The notes beneath the pieces are model-generated. The model ran no database searches. It worked only from the letters and a program-made list of their open reading frames with translations, and had not been told where the DNA came from. From positions 1 to 8,771 of the forward strand of contig DSBF01000288.1 in assembly GCA_011049495.1 (NCBI GenBank): DNA of 8,771 nt, read 5' to 3'. Positions 1 to 6,734 of the stretch are shown piece after piece. The position numbers were made by a program, and so were the translations under genes. The DNA comes from Ignavibacteria bacterium. GTDB taxonomy: Bacteria > Bacteroidota > Ignavibacteria > Ignavibacteriales > Melioribacteraceae. Numbering within the stretch: position 1 is the stretch's first letter; each line of letters opens with the position of its first letter.

Positions 1-509
1 GTTGAATTAAAGGAGCAGGCAATTCCGCCTTCTTCGGCGAGCATTTCGGCATAATGAAGCCGGAGTTCATTAAGTTCAACTTCCGTTTTGTTCTGCCATT
101 TTTCTTCTCTGCCCCTGCCTTGTTTGCTGTCGATATGAAAAGTAAATCCGAAAACGCCGGCTTTTTTCAATTCGTGTAAAAGCTCTTTTGTTAAAGCAAT
201 CCCGTTTGTATTGATGATTGGTTTTAACCCGCGTGATTTAATCTCCGCAACCAGTTCAACAATATGACTATACAAAAGAGGTTCGCCGCCGGCAATTGAA
301 ATACAATCTGATTTTCTCTGCGATTGAAAGAAATCGAGTTCGTGTTTCACTTCTTCGAAAGGTTTATGTGAATTTTTGATGTTTTTGCGGTAACAGCCGT
401 AGCAGCTTAAATTGCACTGTGCCAACGGTTCCAGCCATGTTATGCCGTTATCGGGCATTGACCAGGGAAGTCTGTAAAGCGAATCGAGCGGAATATAAGG
501 TTCATTCAT
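1..509 (-). CDS. Radical SAM domain protein (3' end outside window)
   Basis: Partial gene: the first 169 residues are present and the reading frame is open to the window edge. Residues 32, 36 and 39 form the CxxxCxxC motif (C-NLS-C-YG-C) that holds the radical SAM [4Fe-4S] cluster. G74-G75-E76-P77 matches the S-adenosylmethionine-binding GGEP motif, and the TNG at 101-103 fits the next core strand of the partial TIM barrel. The ATG at 509 is chosen because AGAGGTG lies about 6 bases upstream; the other nearby ATG (505) is out of frame. The SAM-core assignment is firm. The substrate is not readable, because the C-terminal part that would show a SPASM, B12 or other auxiliary domain is missing. 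A 245-bp gap and its own candidate promoter suggest it is not part of the exporter operon, although it lies on the same strand downstream of it. Confidence 0.88.
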   Translation of the reverse strand, partial: MNEPYIPLDSLYRLPWSMPDNGITWLEPLAQCNLSCYGCYRKNIKNSHKPFEEVKHELDFFQSQRKSDCISIAGGEPLLYSHIVELVAEIKSRGLKPIINTNGIALTKELLHELKKAGVFGFTFHIDSKQGRGREEKWQNKTEVELNELRLHYAEMLAEEGGIACSFNS

Positions 510-542
510 TTTGCACCTCTTACTTTATGAGTAGAGTTGTTA

Positions 543-573
543 ATTATATACTATCAAATTTTTTTACAATTAA
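543..573 (-). promoter_or_regulatory. Candidate promoter for the radical SAM gene
   Basis: Read on the minus strand, a perfect TATAAT lies at 548-543 and a TTGTAA-like -35 box lies about 15 bases upstream, a slightly short spacing. Transcription would begin near 536, leaving a leader of roughly 25 bases with the AGAGGTG ribosome site. The whole 510-754 gap is very AT-rich, so chance matches are likely. Apart from this site and a short palindrome at 669-688 nothing else was recognised in the gap. Confidence 0.35.
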
Positions 574-754
574 CTAATCCGGTAATATTTCTGTGTATTC
601 CATATACTAATGATCTATCAAACAAAATTTTTTAACTTTTCTTTAACGATGAAAACGTAGGTGTATTTTTCAGAATTTTTTATCTGAATTCAAAATAAGT
701 TTAGTAATGAATATAATCAAGAGTTTATTTTTGCAATGGCGTTCTAAAGATTTC

Positions 755-1978
755 TCATTCGCTGCGTAGTGCGTTTATCGGATCTAGAAGCGAAGCACGA
801 TAAGCGGGATAAACTCCGAAGAATACACCGATAACCATTGAAAATCCGAATGATAACATTACTGATGTTAGTGAGATAACAATGCTCCAATCCAAAATAT
901 ATTTTACTGATAGTGACGCTATAATCCCAATAAAAATACCAATTATTCCGCCGCCAATACTAAGGAAAGATGATTCAAATAGAAATTGTGTTCTTATATC
1001 TTTTCTTCGTGCACCGACAGCCATTCGCAAGCCGATTTCATTTGTTCTTTCTTTTATTGATAAAAGCATTACGGCTAAAATTCCTATTCCGCCGACAATT
1101 AAAGAAACGCCCGCGATACTTGCCGTTAACGTTGTAAAGGTATCGGTAGTTTCTTTTTCGGCCTCAATCAAGTCAACTTGACTTTGAATTGTAAAATCAT
1201 CCGGTTTATTCTTGCGTTCTAACCTATGTTGTCTACGAAGTGTTTCTCTAATTCCCGATTCGGCAATTTCCATATTTTCTTTGCTGTCGATTTCAATATA
1301 GATAGAGCTGATATAATCTTGGTTGAATACTCGTCTAAGCGCTGTATTAAGCGGTATTATTATTTGATCATCCTGGTCGGTTCCATACATATCAACACCT
1401 TTAGACCCCAGTATTCCGGTTACTTTAAATGGAATATTACCGATCCGGATGGTTGCTCCGAGCGGGTCGTCTCTACCGAAAATATTTTTAACAACGCCGC
1501 TGCCGAGTACCGCAACTCTTATCGAAGCTTTATTTTCCATAGCGCTGAAGAAGTTTCCACGATCAACATTAAAATTTCTAACGGAAGTAAAATCCGGCGT
1601 AGTGCCGACTATGGTTGTATTTGTGGAAAGGTTACCATATTTAACCTGCATCTTTTTTGACTGAATTGGAGCGACGCCGACAGTTTGATTAATTTCTACT
1701 TCTATCTTTTCGGCATCTTCCGGAACCAATGTAGTAACGTTACCTCTAATTTGACGCCGTGCAGCGGTAGTTTTTATTTCGCCGGCGTTAACGATAATTA
1801 AATTTGTCCCCATCGCTTCGATTTTGGATACAACTTCCTGTTCTGCGCCGTTGCCAATTGCAATCATTATAATAACCGCTGAGACGCCCACAATAATTCC
1901 AAGCAGCGCAAGTATCGTTCTCATTTTATGAGCAAGAAGCGTTTTCTTCGATATTTTTAGACTTCTATAGATTTTCAT
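755..1978 (-). CDS. MacB-type ABC transporter permease (second of a tandem pair)
   Basis: 407-residue inner-membrane permease of the MacB/FtsX (type VII ABC) class. Topology read from the sequence: one membrane helix near residues 22-43, a large periplasmic MacB core domain at about 45-275, then three helices near 283-307, 338-362 and 368-392, closing with PAYRAS and the typical LDPINALR ending. The cytoplasmic segment after helix 2 (E310, RTNEIGLR at 311-318, VGARRKDI at 321-328) is the MacB hallmark that couples to the ATPase. No nucleotide-binding domain is fused, unlike E. coli MacB. It follows its paralogue after a 60-bp gap with only a weak ribosome site (TGAGA), and it is the last gene of the train. 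No convincing terminator was seen after it. Substrate unknown: MacB-like permeases drive export of peptides, lipoproteins, macrolides or siderophores by mechanotransmission, and the sequence does not choose among these. Confidence 0.93.
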   Translation of the reverse strand: MKIYRSLKISKKTLLAHKMRTILALLGIIVGVSAVIIMIAIGNGAEQEVVSKIEAMGTNLIIVNAGEIKTTAARRQIRGNVTTLVPEDAEKIEVEINQTVGVAPIQSKKMQVKYGNLSTNTTIVGTTPDFTSVRNFNVDRGNFFSAMENKASIRVAVLGSGVVKNIFGRDDPLGATIRIGNIPFKVTGILGSKGVDMYGTDQDDQIIIPLNTALRRVFNQDYISSIYIEIDSKENMEIAESGIRETLRRQHRLERKNKPDDFTIQSQVDLIEAEKETTDTFTTLTASIAGVSLIVGGIGILAVMLLSIKERTNEIGLRMAVGARRKDIRTQFLFESSFLSIGGGIIGIFIGIIASLSVKYILDWSIVISLTSVMLSFGFSMVIGVFFGVYPAYRASLLDPINALRSE

Positions 1979-2038
1979 TTAATTCTCACTTAAATCTAAA
2001 CTTCTTTGAGGATATCTGATTTAATGACCGCCGCATAA

Positions 2039-3256
2039 TTAAGAACGAAGAGCTTCAATCGGATCAAGTTCGGAAGCTCTTCTAGCCGGCTGCATCCCGG
2101 CAATTAATCCCACCAAACTTGAAAAGAGAACGCCTGCGGCAATACCTTCCCACGAATATGCAGCGGGCATTTCAATAATAACGCTGATAATCATTGCGCC
2201 GGCAAACCCCAATAGAATCCCGATTACACCGCCTATAAAAGTAACCGCAATTGTTTCAAGTAGAAATTGAGTTTGGATATCTTTACGGCGTGCGCCGACT
2301 GCTTTCCGTAAACCAATTTCGTTCTTTCTTTCACTAACCGAGATCAACATAATATTAGTTATTACAAAACCACCGGCAATTAATGAGATCCCCGCCACCA
2401 AAACAAGAAAAATGTTAAATGTTCCGGCAACCTTTTCTGCAAACTGTGTTACCTCGGTAGGGGTTATAATCCGGAAATCATCCGGTTCGCCTTCGGCTAA
2501 TTTATGCCTCTCGCGCAAAATTGAAGTTATGGTTGCTTCTGTTTTCTCAAGATCTTCGGTTGTATTCAACTTGACCTTAATTCCCGAAATATAATCGACA
2601 TTTGCCGTTCTTCGCATCAATGTTTGTAACGGAATCATTATTCTATTATCCATATCGCCGCCGCCAGGACTTGTACCACGCTGCTGTAATATTCCTATAA
2701 TCTCGAACGGCACATTACCAATGCGTATTTGTTCTCCTATTGGATTGATCTCACCAAACAATTCTTTTTGAACTGTAGGCGCTATTACACAAACACGAGC
2801 CATACGTGCATCATCTTCGTAGGAAATAAATCTTCCTTCGCTTACATCTATATCCCAAACCGAAGTGTAAGAAAATGTAACTCCTTGGATCGAAGGGTTC
2901 GCGGATAACTCTTGATATTTAACGGTAGCTCCCGGCATCCGGCTGAAAGGTGAAACATCATCAATAGTCCCAACTTGGGAAACCAAAATATCGGCATCGG
3001 ATAATTTCAAAGTCGTAACCGGTTGCCCGCCGGTTCCTCTTCCCATTTCGGTGCCGCCTCCTGCATAAATCATTATGCTTTCCAGACCGAACTTTTTAAC
3101 CCTTTCCATTACACGGTCTTCAGCTCCAAGTCCAACTGAAATTACCATCGTAATAGCCGTTATACCGATAACTATTCCTATCATCATAAAAAATGTACGG
3201 AGTTTGTTTTTACTCAATCCTCTAAATGCCGTCTTTATTATTCTTCCTGTTTTCAT
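2039..3256 (-). CDS. MacB-type ABC transporter permease (first of a tandem pair)
   Basis: 405-residue permease with the same plan as its neighbour at 755-1978: helix at about 22-43, periplasmic MacB core at about 45-270, helices at about 280-306, 335-360 and 370-390, and an ARRASELDPIEALRS ending. S309-E310-R311 followed by KNEIGLRKAVGARRKDI is the MacB-family cytoplasmic coupling segment. The two proteins align almost without gaps over their first 190 residues (IRIGN at 177-181, PF at 183-184 and GIL at 188-190 fall at the same positions in both), which shows paralogy. Differences cluster in periplasmic loops: this copy has a Gly-rich stretch at 66-78 and a PGGGDMDN loop at 197-204. It starts 30 bp after the ATPase stop with AGAGGC about 8 bases before the ATG. 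It probably pairs with the ATPase at 3287-4030, and a heterodimer with the other permease is possible. Confidence 0.93.
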   Translation of the reverse strand: MKTGRIIKTAFRGLSKNKLRTFFMMIGIVIGITAITMVISVGLGAEDRVMERVKKFGLESIMIYAGGGTEMGRGTGGQPVTTLKLSDADILVSQVGTIDDVSPFSRMPGATVKYQELSANPSIQGVTFSYTSVWDIDVSEGRFISYEDDARMARVCVIAPTVQKELFGEINPIGEQIRIGNVPFEIIGILQQRGTSPGGGDMDNRIMIPLQTLMRRTANVDYISGIKVKLNTTEDLEKTEATITSILRERHKLAEGEPDDFRIITPTEVTQFAEKVAGTFNIFLVLVAGISLIAGGFVITNIMLISVSERKNEIGLRKAVGARRKDIQTQFLLETIAVTFIGGVIGILLGFAGAMIISVIIEMPAAYSWEGIAAGVLFSSLVGLIAGMQPARRASELDPIEALRS

Positions 3257-3286
3257 TGTGATGCCTCTTTGACTTTCATTGTTATG

Positions 3287-4030
3287 TTAATCCTTAACGG
3301 TTGCTGATTTTTCGATATTATTTAGTTCTTCTTTCGCAAGGCGTACATTAATGTTTTTTTCATCGCTTACAATCTTCCCGTCCGTTATTTTTATTATTCT
3401 CGATGCATATTCCGCAATATCTGGTTCGTGCGTAACTACAACAACCGTAACGCCTGTTTCATTCAGTTTTTGAAAAAGATCCATAATTTCATAACCCGAT
3501 TTAGTATCGAGATTACCGGTCGGTTCATCTGCAAAAATTATTTCGGGGTCGTTAACCAATGCCCTTGCAATTGCAACTCTTTGCTGCTGTCCGCCCGATA
3601 ATTCATTTGGTTGATGGTCTAATCTATCGCCTAATCCTACTTTAATTAAAGCATTTTTTGCAAGGTCGGTTAGATTATCTTTATCGGAATAGATCAACGG
3701 GAGTTCAACATTTTCCAATGCATTTGTTCTTGACAGCAAGTTAAATGTTTGAAATACGAACCCGATTTTTTTATTTCTTATTTTTGCCAGGGTTTCATCG
3801 TCATGTTTATTCACTTCTTCGCCATCTAGCAATACCTTGCCTTCGCTGGGACGGTCTAAACATCCCAGAATATTCATCAAAGTAGACTTCCCGGACCCTG
3901 ATGCGCCCATAATTGCAATAAATTCTCCTTTAGCAATTTCCACCGAAACATCATTCAGCGCATATACCGCCATATTATTGTTTTTTTGATAAACCTTTGT
4001 CAGGTTTACAGCCTGCACAACTTTTTCCAT
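3287..4030 (-). CDS. MacB/LolD-class ABC transporter ATP-binding protein
   Basis: 247-residue stand-alone ATPase that powers the two downstream permeases from the cytoplasmic face. All motifs are intact: Walker A GASGSGKST at 42-50, Q-loop Q94, signature LSGGQ at 144-148, Walker B IIFADEP at 164-170 with catalytic E169, D-loop LD at 174-175 and switch histidine H201. The sequences NILGCLDRPSEG (53-64) and ADEPTGNLDTKSG (167-179) are characteristic of the MacB/LolD/FtsE branch. A 25-residue Lys/Asn-rich tail follows the core. The start is supported by AAAGGAGT about 7 bases upstream. Sitting directly before two MacB-type permeases, it is read as the NBD of the exporter. By sequence alone LolD-like lipoprotein-release function cannot be excluded, but the co-operonic adaptor and TolC favour efflux. 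Confidence 0.96.
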   Translation of the reverse strand: MEKVVQAVNLTKVYQKNNNMAVYALNDVSVEIAKGEFIAIMGASGSGKSTLMNILGCLDRPSEGKVLLDGEEVNKHDDETLAKIRNKKIGFVFQTFNLLSRTNALENVELPLIYSDKDNLTDLAKNALIKVGLGDRLDHQPNELSGGQQQRVAIARALVNDPEIIFADEPTGNLDTKSGYEIMDLFQKLNETGVTVVVVTHEPDIAEYASRIIKITDGKIVSDEKNINVRLAKEELNNIEKSATVKD

Positions 4031-4067
4031 TTTTTTACTCCTTTATAAAAACCATTTTGTTATTAGA

Positions 4068-4871
4068 TTAGTCAGCCAGATGCAGATCTACCCAAAATTT
4101 AATCGGTTCCATCATATTACGCATAGCGCCCGATTTGCCGCCCTGCTTACCCCCTTTTTTGCCCATCATACCTCCGCCGCCCATACCGCCTGAAGGCATC
4201 CCGCCTCCGGATCGTTGCGACCTCATTTCGCCTTTGTCTACCTCTCCGGTTTCTATTCCGATTTTTATTTGAGATGTATGCAGTAAAGTATAAGAATACA
4301 TAGACTCTTCAGGCGAAACCATAGGGATTTTCATTTCATAAACCAACGCGCCGGTAGTATCTTTAAGGGCAATTTCAATACCGAAAGGATTATTCATCGA
4401 TAGATCAAATTCGCTTCTTCCGTAAGGGGAAATAATTCCCATTTCTTTCAGCATCAATTTAGATTTTTCTTTTAATTTTTGTTCCCGTTCTGCAGGGTCG
4501 CCCCAATCGGCAGGATCATAGATTTGCATATTTCCCCAAAGCATCATTCCAACCGGGTAATGAATTCCGAATTTTTTTTCTTTGTCTGCTTCCGGGTCAA
4601 TCCATATTATTAATCCGTTGCTAAGGACTTTCTGCTTAATTTGTTTATCCATTGTTTTGAAAACCAAATAAAGATATTCGTTGTCATTTTTTGCGCCGAT
4701 AACTACTTTCTCATCCTCAATAAATGTATAACTTCCGGACCATTCGTTATCTAATCCATCTATTTCGATATTCTGTTCCGGCAATTTGCTATTAATAAGC
4801 TGAACCGAAGTGCAACCGCTAATAACAATAGCTGATAGAAATACGTATGCAAAATTTTTAATCCTATTCAT
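4068..4871 (-). CDS. Lipoprotein with CBM9/DOMON-like beta domain and Gly/Met-rich tail
   Basis: 267 residues. The N-terminus (two basic residues, a hydrophobic stretch 7-18, then I17-S18-G19-C20) is a lipoprotein signal, so the mature protein should be lipidated at Cys20 and face the periplasm or cell surface. Residues 35-75 (IEIDGLDNEW, then alternating strands ending YLYLVFKT) resemble the start of CBM9/DOMON-like beta-sandwiches, in which 'IDG..DEW' followed by 'D...LY' is common. This is a fold suggestion, not a function. Residues 221-254 are a low-complexity Gly/Met/Lys-rich stretch, followed by a final strand (IKFWVDLHLA). The ATG is preceded by AAAGGGGG at good spacing. The gene lies 37 bp before the ATPase start, so it is probably an accessory component or cargo of the exporter. 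I do not recognise a named family. Confidence 0.8.
   Translation of the reverse strand: MNRIKNFAYVFLSAIVISGCTSVQLINSKLPEQNIEIDGLDNEWSGSYTFIEDEKVVIGAKNDNEYLYLVFKTMDKQIKQKVLSNGLIIWIDPEADKEKKFGIHYPVGMMLWGNMQIYDPADWGDPAEREQKLKEKSKLMLKEMGIISPYGRSEFDLSMNNPFGIEIALKDTTGALVYEMKIPMVSPEESMYSYTLLHTSQIKIGIETGEVDKGEMRSQRSGGGMPSGGMGGGGMMGKKGGKQGGKSGAMRNMMEPIKFWVDLHLAD
4110..4211 (-). other. Gly/Met/Lys-rich low-complexity segment in the lipoprotein
   Basis: Encodes residues 221-254 of the lipoprotein. It is dominated by glycine, with about seven methionines and five lysines in runs such as GGMGGGGMMGKKGG, lies between beta-strand-like sequence and the last strand, and contains no cysteine or histidine. It is probably an unstructured, flexible periplasmic loop. 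Methionine clusters can bind Cu(I)/Ag(I) in known periplasmic copper proteins; that role here is inference only. Confidence 0.8.
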
Positions 4872-4894
4872 TAATAACCCCCTTTGAGAATATC

Positions 4895-5323
4895 TTAATT
4901 AACAACCTTATATTTACGTTTTTGAATTTCAAAAGGCATTTCCAAATTTGATATATATGAATTAATAAAATCTTCGAATTCTACGAAAACCCATTGTTTT
5001 GACAAATTATTTTTTTGAGCGGTATTCATAAGCCATTGTATTTGTAATAGACTCAAAATTCCATCAGAGAGCGCCAGATTGATCGCATCTTTTATAAAGA
5101 TTTCTGCAATAAGACAATCAGAAAACTTTGGCGGCTCTTCAACAATGTACTCATTTACTAATAAATTCTTCAAAGAGACATCTACAAAATCCTGGTTGAA
5201 GTCCAGTACCGCAGCAATTCTTTTTACAGTTCTACTTGCAGATTCAGTAACTGTCTTATTCTTTCTGATTACAATCAGAAGACCTCTAAAATAATTACTT
5301 TTATCAAAGAGATTAAATTTCAT
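4895..5323 (-). CDS. Small TerB-like cytoplasmic protein, function unknown
   Basis: 142 residues, predicted all-helical, with no signal peptide or membrane segment. Residues 79-110 (D79, then INLALSDGIL, ending with AQKNNLSKQW) follow the TerB-like pattern 'A.ADG.ls..E...l...A...gLs', although the usual acidic residue after DG is Q94. Residues 12-45 could be a degenerate first repeat of the same helical unit. TerB-like domains are found in tellurite-resistance and envelope-stress contexts, often as protein-interaction modules; the role here is unknown. Start choice: the ATG at 5323 has AGGGGA about 6 bases upstream. An in-frame ATG at 5386 would add 21 residues of unlikely sequence, and it has a strong GGAGG but at about 12 bases. 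I favour 5323. Both ends sit in short gaps inside the exporter operon. Confidence 0.72.
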   Translation of the reverse strand: MKFNLFDKSNYFRGLLIVIRKNKTVTESASRTVKRIAAVLDFNQDFVDVSLKNLLVNEYIVEEPPKFSDCLIAEIFIKDAINLALSDGILSLLQIQWLMNTAQKNNLSKQWVFVEFEDFINSYISNLEMPFEIQKRKYKVVN

Positions 5324-5439
5324 AATGTTTCCCCTTTTTTTATTGTTGATATTTGGATTTTGCACTTCATAAAAAAACGGTAACATTTGTGAAATTTTCC
5401 TCCTTATTTAAATGATTCTTATGCTCGTATCTAACAGTT

Positions 5440-5646
5440 CTAATTCATTCTTCTTGATTTATTCATAAGATTCGGTTTCTCAATCTCATTGAATTTCTCA
5501 AGCTGCTTTTTGTTTAACGAAAGTTCAATTTGTTTTATCAGCCCATCGATTTTACTTTCTCTTTCCGCCCGTTCATTCATCATTTTTTCTCTCATTGACG
5601 GATCGCGCATATCCATAGATTGCATCTTTGAACGCATATCTTGCAT
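5440..5646 (-). pseudogene. Probable remnant (C-terminal half) of a Spy/CpxP-like protein
   Basis: A 68-codon ORF, very rich in Met, Lys, Glu and Arg and predicted to be helical. LSLNKKQLEKFNEI near residues 42-55 resembles the second LTxxQ-type helix of Spy/CpxP-like periplasmic chaperones ('L.L...Q..kf..i'). Such proteins are usually two or more times longer and carry a signal peptide; here there is none. The ATG at 5646 has no purine-rich ribosome site, because the sequence before it is the C-rich arm of a dispersed repeat, and an in-frame TAA lies only six codons upstream. Only 32 bases separate it from the adaptor stop, so the missing N-terminal half cannot be hiding in another frame: it looks deleted rather than frameshifted. 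The alternative is a genuine small cytoplasmic protein translated by coupling or re-initiation after the adaptor gene. Confidence 0.5.
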
Positions 5647-5647
5647 T

Positions 5648-5673
5648 GCTTTAGGAGAGGGTTAGGGTGAGGG
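5648..5673 (+). repeat. Half copy of a REP-like dispersed repeat with G-quadruplex motif
   Basis: The plus strand reads CTTTA and then GGAGAGGGTTAGGGTGAGGG. From memory, this is the arm of a short intergenic repeat seen in many unrelated bacterial genomes, normally arranged as a hairpin with CCCTCTCCC before the TTTA loop. Here the loop and one arm are present and the other arm is missing: it is replaced by the start of the 68-codon ORF. Four G-runs (GG, GGG, GGG, GGG) are separated by three 3-base loops (AGA, TTA, TGA), a G-quadruplex-type pattern with a telomere-like GGGTTAGGG core. The G-rich strand is the template for the operon. Whether it is repeated elsewhere in this genome cannot be seen here. 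Confidence 0.6.
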
Positions 5674-5678
5674 ATTAT

Positions 5679-6734
5679 TTATCTCACTACAACTTTGTCA
5701 CCCTCTTTAAGACCATCAACTATTTCAATCAAGCCGTCGCTCATTCTGCCGGTTTTCACTTCCTTCTGAATTTGTTCATTTTTATTATTAAGCTGGGTAA
5801 CAACCATTTTACCTCTTTCGCGTTTAACGGCATTAACCGGCAAAGTGAGCGCATCTTTTTTAATTTCAAGAAAGATAGTAACGGTTGTTGTCATCTCGGG
5901 TCTCAGTATCTTGCTTTTGAAGTCGGTTATATCGAGCGTTGCAATGTAATTAACAACGTTATCTTGGATTTCCGCTTTGGGATAAATAGCCGTCACGGTT
6001 CCCTCGAAATCGGTATCGGAATAAGTATCGACAGTAAAAATTGCACTTTGTCCTTCATCAATTCTGCCGATATCCGTTTCGTCCACATACGCCCAAACCT
6101 CAAGCCGTTCAATATCAATAATTGTAACAAATGTAGGAGCAGCAAAACTTGCTGCAACTGTTTCGCCTTCCTGCGTTGAAACCGAAGAAACAATACCGGA
6201 AATAGGAGCGGTTATTTTTGTGTACCCTAATTGAACTTCAGCAAATTTCAGATTTGCTTGCGCTTGTTCCAATTGCGCTTTGTTTATATCGAATGTTTTT
6301 TCAGCAAGGTCTAATTGATTTTGAGAAATAAAATTTTGTTGCAATAATGATTTTTGTCTTTCAAAATCCAGTTTCGCGTATTCATAATTTGCCCTTGCAT
6401 TTCGAAGTGATGCCAAAGCCTGATCATATTTAGCTTGCAGTTCCGAAGGCTCCAATTCGGCAATGATCTGACCTTTTTTCACATAATCTCCAACGTTGGC
6501 GTGCAGACTTTCAACCAGGCCTGATACGCGGGAACCGACGCGGACTTCAGCGCCTACCTTCGGTTTGATAACGCCTGTTGCAAGAACGCTCGAACTTAAA
6601 TCCCTTTTTATTACAGTTGCCGTTTGAATCCCTTTCTTGGGGTCATCAGGTTCCGATAAAACAGAGTTAACAATAAAGTAAACTGCAATTAATGCGGCAA
6701 CGCTTCCAATTATTAAATACCATTTCTTTTTCAC
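5679..6734 (-). CDS. MacA/HlyD-family periplasmic adaptor (membrane fusion protein)
   Basis: 351 residues, close to the length of E. coli MacA. Order of parts: an N-terminal membrane anchor at 5-25; first half of the barrel-sandwich (lipoyl-like) domain at about 60-97, with VGSRVSG and VGDYVKKGQIIAEL; an alpha-helical hairpin at about 97-170, rich in A, Q, K and L and carrying the ARANYEYAKLDFERQKSLL pattern; the second lipoyl half at 171-205, with TKITAPISGIVSS; a beta-barrel at about 208-290 (LEVWAYVDETDIGRI); and a membrane-proximal domain at 295-351 ending EGDKVVVR. It bridges the inner-membrane permease and the TolC channel. The start is GTG at 6734-6732, and the TAG of the TolC gene shares its first G. 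GAGGAGAT about 7 bases upstream supports this start, and no in-frame ATG is nearby. Confidence 0.95.
   Translation of the reverse strand: MKKKWYLIIGSVAALIAVYFIVNSVLSEPDDPKKGIQTATVIKRDLSSSVLATGVIKPKVGAEVRVGSRVSGLVESLHANVGDYVKKGQIIAELEPSELQAKYDQALASLRNARANYEYAKLDFERQKSLLQQNFISQNQLDLAEKTFDINKAQLEQAQANLKFAEVQLGYTKITAPISGIVSSVSTQEGETVAASFAAPTFVTIIDIERLEVWAYVDETDIGRIDEGQSAIFTVDTYSDTDFEGTVTAIYPKAEIQDNVVNYIATLDITDFKSKILRPEMTTTVTIFLEIKKDALTLPVNAVKRERGKMVVTQLNNKNEQIQKEVKTGRMSDGLIEIVDGLKEGDKVVVR

Noticed and set aside
665..691. Possible intrinsic terminator at the end of the exporter operon
   Set aside because: The stem is only six base pairs with two G-C pairs, and on the minus strand it is followed by A's rather than a U-tract, so it does not look like a terminator.
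882..1664. Plus-strand open frames within the second permease gene
   Set aside because: They lie opposite a gene with strong family motifs; their translations show no domain, and they have no supporting ribosome sites or neighbours.
3287..4871. LolCDE lipoprotein-release system (ATPase plus two permeases plus lipoprotein)
   Set aside because: Two permeases with a LolD-like ATPase look LolCDE-like at first, but the permeases carry MacB-type periplasmic domains and the operon supplies its own HlyD adaptor and TolC channel, which Lol systems do not use. It is kept only as a low-probability alternative.
5640..5700. CRISPR repeat or telomere-like tandem array
   Set aside because: There is only one copy of the G-rich unit and no spacer/repeat periodicity; a single dispersed-repeat arm explains it better.
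5667..6193. Plus-strand frame opposite the adaptor gene, and a second minus-strand frame inside it
   Set aside because: Both are antisense or alternate-frame shadows of the adaptor; their low-complexity translations (Leu/Gln-rich or mixed) match no family.
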